A program made the position numbers and the translations under genes. A DNA stretch of 7,482 bases from DATKLX01 sp035542155. Its GTDB lineage: Bacteria; Chloroflexota; Anaerolineae; Anaerolineales; Anaerolineaceae. The stretch spans positions 1 through 7,482 of the forward strand of contig DATKLX010000118.1 of NCBI GenBank assembly GCA_035542155.1, written 5' to 3'. The notes below the pieces were generated by a model that saw only the letters and a program-made list of their open reading frames with translations, was not told the origin of the DNA and searched no databases. This document shows, one piece after another, positions 1 through 6,300 of this stretch; the first letter of the stretch is position 1; each line of letters opens with the position of its first letter.

Positions 1-126
1 CGCCAGCCCCATCATCTGCGACACTTTGGTGATCGCCGCCGTCAGCGTCGTTTTCCCATGGTCGATGTGTCCCATCGTCCCCACGTTCAGATGCGGCTTC
101 GACCGATCAAATTTCTGCTTGGCCAT
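1..126 (-). CDS. tuf: Elongation factor Tu, N-terminal 42 codons (cut by window edge)
   Basis: EF-Tu carries aminoacyl-tRNA to the ribosomal A site as a GTP complex. Only the N-terminus is present. It starts MAKQKFDRSKPHLNVGTMGH and continues into the P-loop GHIDHGKT (residues 19-26), followed by TLTAAIT; this is diagnostic of EF-Tu. The common form is VNVGTIGHVDHGKT, so L, M and I here are conservative changes. The ATG at 126-124 is the only sensible start. Purine-rich stretches sit upstream: AAGGA only 3 nt before the ATG and AGGAG 10 nt before it, so the effective Shine-Dalgarno is ambiguous. It lies 48 nt downstream of the fusA stop on the same strand, and I see no convincing promoter in that gap, so it is probably cotranscribed with fusA. 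The reading frame is open to the window edge; the rest of the protein of about 400 residues lies outside. Confidence 0.97.
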   Translation of the reverse strand, partial: MAKQKFDRSKPHLNVGTMGHIDHGKTTLTAAITKVSQMMGLA

Positions 127-174
127 CGTTCCTTCTCTCCTGGATGTGCATCAAAAAGTGAAATGCTTTCTGCT

Positions 175-2247
175 TTATGCGTTGATAATTTTTTGCGCTA
201 CCGTTTCGGAAACCGGCGCGTAATGATCGAATTCCATGGTGAATACACCCCGGCCCTGGGTTGCCGAGCGCAGCTCGGTGGCGTATCCAAACATCTCGGC
301 CAGCGGAACGGTTGCCCGAACCGCCTGGGCGTTACCCGGGCGGATTTCCGTACCCTGGATCAGGCCGCGGCGAGAGCTGATCTGGCCGAGGATATCTCCC
401 AGGAATTCTTCGGGGACGATCACTTCAACCCTCATGATCGGCTCCAGCAGGACGGGTGCGCCTTTCTGTACGCCTTCCTTAAAGCCAAAGATAGCTGCCA
501 TCTTGAAGGCCATTTCGCTCGAGTCGACTTCATGGTAAGACCCATCGATCAGGGCTACCGATAGATCGGTCATCGGGTAACCCGCCAGCACGCCGCTTTC
601 GGCTGCTTCGCGGACCCCTTTTTCCACCGCAGGGATGTATTCCTTGGGAATGGCTCCCCCTATGATGTCGTTTTCAAATTGGATCCCACTCCCTGGCTGT
701 CCGGGTTCGAGATTGAACACGACGTGCCCGTACTGCCCGTGGCCGCCGGTCTGTTTGACGTATTTATAGCTGGATTTATTCACCGGCCGGGTGATCGTCT
801 CGCGGTAAGCCACCCGTGGGCGGCCTACGTTCGCCTGCACGCGGAATTCACGCAGCATGCGGTCGACAAGGACGTCCAGGTGAAGCTCACCCATTCCCGA
901 AACCTGCGTCTGCCCGGTGTTCTCGTCCGAGCGGACTCGAAACGTCGGGTCTTCCTCCGAGAGCTTGCGCAGCGCATCCGCCATTTTGTCTTGATCGGCG
1001 GTGGTTTTAGGTTCGAGAGCGATGGTGATCACCGGCTCAGGGAAGGTGATGTTTTCCAGGATGATCGCCTGGGTTGGCTCGCAGAGCGTATCACCGGTGA
1101 AAGTTTCTTTCAACCCGAGGACTGCGGCGATATCCCCGGCCATCACTTCGGTGATATCTTCACGCCGGTCGGCATACATCCGGATCAAACGCCCGATCCG
1201 CTCGCGTTTTCCTTTGGTCGAGTTATAGACCATAGAGCCCTGGGTGATTTTCCCGGAATAGACCCGGAAGTACGCCAGGCGCCCCACGTAGGGGTCGGTG
1301 ACGATCTTGAAGACCAACGCGCTCAGAGGGGCATTGTCATCCGCCGGGCGCTCGACCTCTTCTCCGCTCTCTGGAACCACTCCTTTGACCGCGGGGATAT
1401 CGACCGGGGAAGGCAGAAAGTCGATCACCGCATCCAGCAGCGGTTGCACGCCTTTATTGCGCAGCGAGCTGCCGCAGAAACAGGGCGTCACCGCACCCGC
1501 GACCACTCCCTTGCGCAGGCCGGCCTTGAGCTCATCGATGCTCAGCTCTTCGCCTTCCAGATACTTGACGATCAGGGTGTCATCCAGCTCGGCGATCTGT
1601 TCGACCATTGCGGCGCGGGCTTCTTCAGCCTGAACGCGCAATTCCTCAGGAATCTCGCCATAGCGGGGTTCTTTTCCCAGCTCGTCTTCAAAATAGATCG
1701 CCTGCATGCTGAGCAGGTCGATCATGCCTTTAAAATTCGCTTCGCTGCCAATGGGAAGCTGCATGGCGACCGGCCTGGCGCCGAGGCGATCCTGGATAGT
1801 CGCCATGGTGCGCTCAAAGGAGGCGCCGACGCGGTCCATCTTATTGACAAAACAAATTCGCGGCACGTGGTAGCGGTCGGCCTGTCGCCAGACCGTTTCG
1901 CTCTGCGGCTCGACGCCCTGGACGGCATCGAAGACCACCACCCCACCGTCCAGCACCCGCAAGGAACGCTGCACTTCGGCAGTGAAGTCAATGTGTCCGG
2001 GCGTATCGATGATATTGATTTGATAGCCCTTCCATTCGGCGGAGACGGCAGCGGAGACGATCGTAATTCCCCGTTCGCGCTCCTGTTCCATCCAGTCAGT
2101 GACGGTGGTGCCTTCATCGACTGAACCAATCCGGTAGGTTTTACCGGTATAGAACAGGATCCGCTCCGTGGTTGTCGTCTTACCGGCATCGATATGCGCG
2201 ATGATGCCGATATTCCGATACCGCTCTAGAGGGAAATTACGAGGCAT
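175..2247 (-). CDS. fusA: Translation elongation factor G
   Basis: EF-G is the ribosomal translocase GTPase; it moves tRNA and mRNA after peptide bond formation and helps recycle ribosomes. The 690-residue product has the normal family length. Visible GTPase motifs: P-loop AHIDAGKT (17-24), switch I RGITI (59-63), DTPGH with the catalytic His85 (81-85), NKMD (135-138) and a G5-like CGSS (258-261, where CGSA is commoner). Domain II runs from about 290 to 400, domain III from 401 to 480, domain IV with the tip loop GGHGQYGH from about 481 to 600, and domain V to the end. The position next to rpsG and tuf, plus intact motifs, identifies the canonical EF-G rather than an EF-G2 or tetracycline-protection paralogue. 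The ATG at 2247-2245 is preceded by AAAGGAA 7 nt upstream, and the protein begins MPRNFPLERYRNIGIIAHID as expected. It lies 33 nt after rpsG and ends in TAA. Confidence 0.98.
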   Translation of the reverse strand: MPRNFPLERYRNIGIIAHIDAGKTTTTERILFYTGKTYRIGSVDEGTTVTDWMEQERERGITIVSAAVSAEWKGYQINIIDTPGHIDFTAEVQRSLRVLDGGVVVFDAVQGVEPQSETVWRQADRYHVPRICFVNKMDRVGASFERTMATIQDRLGARPVAMQLPIGSEANFKGMIDLLSMQAIYFEDELGKEPRYGEIPEELRVQAEEARAAMVEQIAELDDTLIVKYLEGEELSIDELKAGLRKGVVAGAVTPCFCGSSLRNKGVQPLLDAVIDFLPSPVDIPAVKGVVPESGEEVERPADDNAPLSALVFKIVTDPYVGRLAYFRVYSGKITQGSMVYNSTKGKRERIGRLIRMYADRREDITEVMAGDIAAVLGLKETFTGDTLCEPTQAIILENITFPEPVITIALEPKTTADQDKMADALRKLSEEDPTFRVRSDENTGQTQVSGMGELHLDVLVDRMLREFRVQANVGRPRVAYRETITRPVNKSSYKYVKQTGGHGQYGHVVFNLEPGQPGSGIQFENDIIGGAIPKEYIPAVEKGVREAAESGVLAGYPMTDLSVALIDGSYHEVDSSEMAFKMAAIFGFKEGVQKGAPVLLEPIMRVEVIVPEEFLGDILGQISSRRGLIQGTEIRPGNAQAVRATVPLAEMFGYATELRSATQGRGVFTMEFDHYAPVSETVAQKIINA

Positions 2248-2280
2248 TCAAAAATTCCTTTACTTACGATTCAGGCCAGA

Positions 2281-2751
2281 CTATACGCGGTAATGGGAGA
2301 AGGCCCGGTTAGCTTCGGCCATCTTATGGGCTTCCTCGCGCTTACGCACCGCGGCGCCCAGGTTGTTGGCTGCATCGATGAATTCACCGGCCAGTTTCTC
2401 GGCGAAGGATTTCCCCGCCCGAGCTTTTGCGGCATCGATGATCCAGCGCATGGCCAATGTGGCCCGGCGATTGGCCGGAACTTCCATCGGAACCTGGTAG
2501 GTCGCGCCGCCAACGCGGCGGGGGCGAACTTCCATGATCGGGCCAACGTTTTTCAGCGCCAGGTCGACGACTTCGATCGGATTCTTACCGGTTTTATCCT
2601 CGACCAGCTCCAACGAGTCGTACATGGCCCGCGTGGCCGTGCTTTTCTTACCCCGGCGCATCATCCGGTGGATGAACGCCTGGACGTAGATATTGTTATA
2701 GCGGACGTCGGGATTCAGTTCCCGAGCTTCGGGTTTTGCGCGTCGCGACAT
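2281..2751 (-). CDS. rpsG: 30S ribosomal protein S7
   Basis: S7 is a primary 16S rRNA-binding protein that nucleates assembly of the 30S head and lies near the E site. The product is 156 residues, the usual length for the short form of the family. Recognisable segments are the N-terminal MSRRAKPEARELNPD, RRGKKSTA (32-39), and the strongly conserved EVRPRRVGGATYQVP (74-88), ending AFSHYRV. The ATG at 2751-2749 has GGAG 8 nt upstream. Two other ATGs just upstream are out of frame. The gene lies 35 nt after rpsL and 33 nt before fusA, as in the str operon. In E. coli S7 represses this operon by binding the rpsL-rpsG intercistronic RNA; here that spacer is much shorter, so the same mechanism cannot be assumed. 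Ends in TAG. Confidence 0.98.
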   Translation of the reverse strand: MSRRAKPEARELNPDVRYNNIYVQAFIHRMMRRGKKSTATRAMYDSLELVEDKTGKNPIEVVDLALKNVGPIMEVRPRRVGGATYQVPMEVPANRRATLAMRWIIDAAKARAGKSFAEKLAGEFIDAANNLGAAVRKREEAHKMAEANRAFSHYRV

Positions 2752-2765
2752 GAAACCATCTCCAT

Positions 2766-2782
2766 TTGATCCGTCAGATCAA
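2766..2782 (-). promoter_or_regulatory. Small hairpin in the rpsL-rpsG spacer
   Basis: A perfect 6-bp inverted repeat, TTGATC and GATCAA, encloses a 5-nt loop. On the transcript it begins a few bases after the rpsL stop and ends 2 nt before the GGAG Shine-Dalgarno of rpsG (2760-2763). There is no U-tract, so it is not a terminator. It occupies the place where E. coli carries its S7 repression site, but it is far smaller; a role in translational coupling or mRNA processing is only a possibility. Confidence 0.35.
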
Positions 2783-2786
2783 TTAT

Positions 2787-3203
2787 TTATTTTGGCCGTT
2801 TGGCGCCATACTTCGAGCGCCCCTGCTGTCGCTTGGCGACACCGGTGGTATCCAATGTCCCGCGGACGATGTGATAGCGCACACCGGGCAGGTCCTTAAC
2901 GCGGCCGCCGCGTACGAGAACCACGGAGTGCTCCTGCAGTTGATGCCCTTCGCCAGGGATATACGCGGTCACTTCGATGCCGTTCGAGAGCCGGACGCGG
3001 GCAATCTTGCGCAGCGCAGAGTTCGGTTTCTTCGGGGTCATGGTTCGTACCACGGTGCACACACCGCGCTTTTGGGGGGCGCCATCCGCCTGGCGTACGC
3101 GGCGCTGTTTCTTTGTATTCAGGGTGTATAACAGTGCGGGCGCCTTGCTCTTGATCCTCTTCGACTGGCGGCCTTTTCGAATCAGTTGGTTAATTGTGGG
3201 CAC
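2787..3203 (-). CDS. rpsL: 30S ribosomal protein S12
   Basis: S12 sits at the decoding centre of the 30S subunit and influences fidelity and streptomycin response. The product is 138 residues, starting MPTINQLIRKGRQSK. It has the conserved TPKKPNSALRK loop (56-66), GEGHNLQEHS-like GEGHQLQEHS (84-93) and RGGRVKDLPGVRYH (98-111). Lys58 and Lys103, matching E. coli Lys43 and Lys88 (counting Met), are the streptomycin-sensitive wild-type residues. Asp104 is the position that RimO methylthiolates in some bacteria. Relative to the 124-residue E. coli protein there is an insertion of about 15 residues, rich in Lys and Arg, near 25-41. Bacillus S12 has a similar-length insert, so this is an ordinary variant. 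The start is GTG (3203-3201), supported by GGAGG 7 nt upstream. First gene of the str operon; it appears to have its own promoter in the gap after rpoB. Ends in TAA. Confidence 0.98.
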   Translation of the reverse strand: MPTINQLIRKGRQSKRIKSKAPALLYTLNTKKQRRVRQADGAPQKRGVCTVVRTMTPKKPNSALRKIARVRLSNGIEVTAYIPGEGHQLQEHSVVLVRGGRVKDLPGVRYHIVRGTLDTTGVAKRQQGRSKYGAKRPK

Positions 3204-3210
3204 GTCTTAG

Positions 3211-3215
3211 CCTCC
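3211..3215 (-). promoter_or_regulatory. Ribosome binding site fixing the GTG start of rpsL
   Basis: GGAGG on the minus strand lies 7 nt before the GTG. It supports a GTG start, which the conserved N-terminus MPTINQL also requires. A seven-codon open frame (ATG at 3227-3225, stop at 3209-3207) overlaps this site and ends 3 nt before the GTG; it is probably chance. Confidence 0.85.
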
Positions 3216-3241
3216 AAAAACTTTCATCTCTTTGGTTATCC

Positions 3242-3282
3242 CCAAAGTGAGGCCATCGTTCTTGCGGATGGCCTCACCTTGG
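3242..3282 (-). promoter_or_regulatory. Long hairpin in the rpsL 5' leader
   Basis: GTGAGGCCATC (3247-3257) and GATGGCCTCAC (3267-3277) form a perfect 11-bp stem around a 9-nt loop. After one A/C mismatch the stem extends by four more pairs (CCAA with TTGG). The predicted transcript therefore carries a stable stem-loop of 15 pairs, about 27 nt upstream of the rpsL Shine-Dalgarno. Neither strand shows a following U-tract (TTTGGGG on the transcript side), so an ordinary intrinsic terminator is unlikely. Possible roles are a barrier or processing site between rpoB and the str operon, or an autoregulatory ribosomal-protein binding site in the leader. The structure is directly visible; its function is inference. 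Confidence 0.7.
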
Positions 3283-3325
3283 CTTGTGTACGCGTATCCG
3301 TCGGGCAGTGTTTAATCATCTTGAA

Positions 3326-3340
3326 GCCCACGATATGGGC
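3326..3340 (-). promoter_or_regulatory. Short hairpin near the start of the rpsL leader
   Basis: GCCCA and TGGGC form a 5-bp stem around a 5-nt loop. It lies shortly downstream of the predicted transcription start from the promoter at 3352-3380. It is small and could be chance, but it would give the leader a two-hairpin layout together with the larger stem at 3242-3282. Confidence 0.3.
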
Positions 3341-3351
3341 AACGGGGAGCG

Positions 3352-3380
3352 ATTTTACCACTCCTCTGGACCTTCGTCAA
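3352..3380 (-). promoter_or_regulatory. Sigma70-type promoter for the rpsL-rpsG-fusA-tuf operon
   Basis: On the minus strand TTGACG (3380-3375, five of six matches to the -35 consensus) is followed after exactly 17 bp by TAAAAT (3357-3352, five of six matches to the -10). A TG dinucleotide one base before the -10 gives an extended -10. The -35 begins 9 nt after the rpoB stop codon. Predicted transcription start is near 3345-3350, giving a leader of about 140 nt before rpsL. The good spacing and gene-free location make this more credible than a random match, but no experiment supports it here. Confidence 0.72.
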
Positions 3381-3389
3381 GCCCCTCGA

Positions 3390-6300
3390 TTATCCAAAAT
3401 CACTAAAATCTTCGCCCAACCCCAGGAGCCCGGTTTCCATCTTGGGAGGACGCACCCGCTCTTCGTCCTTCCCAAACCGGATCACCTCGCCGTTTTCCAT
3501 CACCGCTTCCACTGCCAGACCAAGGCTTTGCAGCTCTTTGACCAGCACGCGGAACGAGGCCGGGATGCTCGGCTCCTCAATCGGCTCGCCCTTGACAATC
3601 GCTTCGTAGGTGTTCACCCGGCCCTGCACGTCATCAGATTTGACCGTGAGCATTTCCTGCAGGGTATAGGCAGCCCCATAGGCTTCCAGCGCCCAGACTT
3701 CCATTTCGCCAAAGCGCTGTCCGCCGAATTGAGCTTTACCACCCAGCGGCTGCTGGGTCACCAGGCTGTAGGGGCCTGTCGAGCGAGCGTGGACTTTATC
3801 CTCCACCAAATGGTGCAGTTTGAGCATGGTCATCACGCCCACCGTGACCGGCTGGTCATACGGATCGCCGGTTTTGCCATCCCGGAGGACCTGCTTGCCT
3901 AGGGTTGGGATGGGGATGCCGGTTTGGGCAGTTACTTTTTGCGCGCGAGTGAGCAGATTCTGATCCGAAATCTCGCTTGCATCCACGTCCATTCGCTCCA
4001 GCCACAGCCGCAGGCAGACGTTTAGCGCCCGCTGGTCCTGTTCGGTCTCGGCTTCCAGCGAAACCTGCATGTCCTCGAAGTGAAGCGTCAGGTCGGGGTC
4101 GTATCCCTGGTCACGCAGCCATTCGCGCGCCGTCGATCGCCGCGCATAGGTCTGGTCCGAGCTGATTTCGTAGATATCGTACCCCCGCTCACCCAGCCAC
4201 TGCTCCAGATAGAGCAGGCGGACCTCATCGTCATCCGTTATGTTTTCTGGTGTGTATTCTTCGCTCTCTTTGATCCAGTCCCAGGCTTTCGCGGCTGTCT
4301 CTTTCCAGGCTTCATCGACGATCCAGGCGCGGGCCAGCTCCGCTTCGATTTCGCTTTCGTTGGCCCCATCGAATACGGGTGTCATCACCCTGAAACCCAG
4401 CCGGCTGGCTGCCCAGCCGAGATGGGTCTCAAGGACTTGGCCGATATTCATTCGGCCCGGGACGCCCAATGGGTTCAGAATAATGTCGACCGGCGTGCCG
4501 TCGTCGAGGAAGGGCATATCCTCCACCGGGACGACCTTCGAAACCACGCCCTTGTTGCCATGGCGGCCGGCCATTTTATCGCCCGCGGTGATCTTGCGCC
4601 GCTGGGCTACCGAGACCCGCACCATCATGTCCACGCCCGCAGAAAGATCAGTGTTGTCTTCGCGGGTAAAAACCTTGACGTCGACCACTTTTCCGCGCTC
4701 GCCATGCGGCATGCGCAGCGAAGTGTCTTTCACGTCCCGCGACTTCTCGCCGAAGATCGCCCGCAGCAGCCGTTCTTCTGGGGTCAGCTCTTTTTCACCT
4801 TTCGGGGTGATCTTGCCTACCAGGATGTCGTTCGGTCCGACTTCCGCGCCAATACGGATGATGCCGTGCTCGTCCAGATCTTTGATCGCATCCTCACCCA
4901 CGTTGGGGATATCCCGGGTGATCTCTTCGGGGCCAAGCTTGGTATCGCGGGCCTCGACTTCATACTTCTCGATGTGCACTGAGGTAAAGCGGTCATCTTG
5001 CACCAACCGCTCGGAGATCAGAATGGCATCCTCGAAGTTGCCGCCTTCCCAGGAGACAAAGGCTACCACTGCGTTTTGGCCCAGGGCCAGCTCACCGCCT
5101 TCGGTCGAGGAGGAGTCGGCGATGATGTCGCCGTGATGCACCCGCTGGCCTTTCACGACGGCCGGGCGCTGGTCGATGCAGGTGCTCTGATTGGAGCGCT
5201 GGTATTTGCGCAGGTTATAGGTGCGCGTGCCATCATGCCCGCGCACGGTGATTTGCTTGCCGGTCACCGAGATCACTTCGCCATCGTCTTCGGCGACGAT
5301 GACCTGACCGGAGTCAAGTGCGGCGTGATATTCCATACCGGTCGAGATCAGGGGCACGTCAGGCTGGATCAGGGGGACAGCCTGGGCTTGCATGTTCGAG
5401 CCCATCAACGCGCGGTTCGCGTCGTCGTGCTCGAGGAAGGGGATGAGGGCCGCGCTAATTCCGACCACCTGGTGGGGAGCCACGTCCATGTAGTTGATGC
5501 TGTCCGGGTTCGAGAAAACGAACCCGGAGTGATAGCGGCAGGAAACCCGCCCGCGGACGAACTCGCGCTCGATGGTCAACGGCGCGTTGGCTTGAGCAAT
5601 GACGAATTTGTCCTCGGCATCCGCTGAGAGGTACTCGAATTCATCCGAGACGAAGGGGGCCACGAAAACGGTCGTCTTCGGAAGATTTTGAATCGCCGTC
5701 AACTGGTTTTCGTTGATCCGCTCGCCGGATTTGATGATCACCTTGCCCGACTCGGGATCGGTGATCGTATCGCGTACCTCACGCTGAAGCAGGCGCGGGT
5801 CGGTCGAAGGCAGAGCCTTGATCACCCGGCGGTAGGGTGTCTCGATAAAGCCATACTCATTCACTCGCGCAAAGGAGGCCAGGCGGCCGATTAAACCGAT
5901 GTTCGGGCCTTCCGGGGTCTCGATTGGGCAGATCCGCCCGTAATGCGAGTGATGCACGTCACGGACATCGAACCCTGCTCGTTCGCGGCGTAGACCGCCC
6001 GGGCCAAGGGCCGAGAGCGTCCGTTTGTGGCGCAGCTCAGCCAGGGGGTTGGTCTGGTCCATGAACTGTGAGAGCTGGCTGGAGCCAAAGAACTCGCGCA
6101 GGGCGGCGACAACCGGGCGGATGTTGATCAGGCTGACCGGCGATGTCTGGTCCTGGTCACGAATCGACATGCGTTCCTTGATCACCCGCTCCATCCGGCG
6201 CAGGCCAATCCGCAGCTTATTCTGGATTAGCTCGCCGACGGTCTTGACCCGCCGGTTTCCAAGGTGGTCGATATCGTCCGGCGGCTCGATCCCGTTGTTG

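Noticed and set aside
127..174. Separate promoter for tuf in the fusA-tuf spacer
   Set aside because: No -35/-10 pair with acceptable spacing was found, only purine-rich ribosome-binding sequence.
679..2124. Plus-strand open frame of 481 codons
   Set aside because: It lies wholly antisense to fusA, whose product has all EF-G motifs. Its translation is low-complexity in character, rich in His, Asp and Arg, as expected for a shadow of a GC-rich gene.
2856..3203. S12 insertion of about 15 residues as a novel feature
   Set aside because: Bacillus S12 is also 138 residues with an insertion at the same place, so this is a widespread variant.
3242..3282. Leader hairpin as a Rho-independent terminator of rpoB
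   Set aside because: The stem is strong, but neither side has the required run of T; the transcript side continues TTTGGGG.
3289..3296. TACGCGTA palindrome as an operator
   Set aside because: A single 8-bp palindrome is expected by chance and no second copy or flanking symmetry was seen.
3236..3319. 27-codon minus-strand open frame in the rpsL leader (possible leader peptide)
   Set aside because: It starts with ATG but has no Shine-Dalgarno, and its composition is unremarkable. It spans the hairpin, so it could matter for attenuation, but nothing supports translation.
4080..5136. Plus-strand open frames of about 300 codons opposite rpoB (also 6264-7115)
   Set aside because: They are antisense to conserved rpoB sequence, show no recognisable domain, and overlap each other in different frames.
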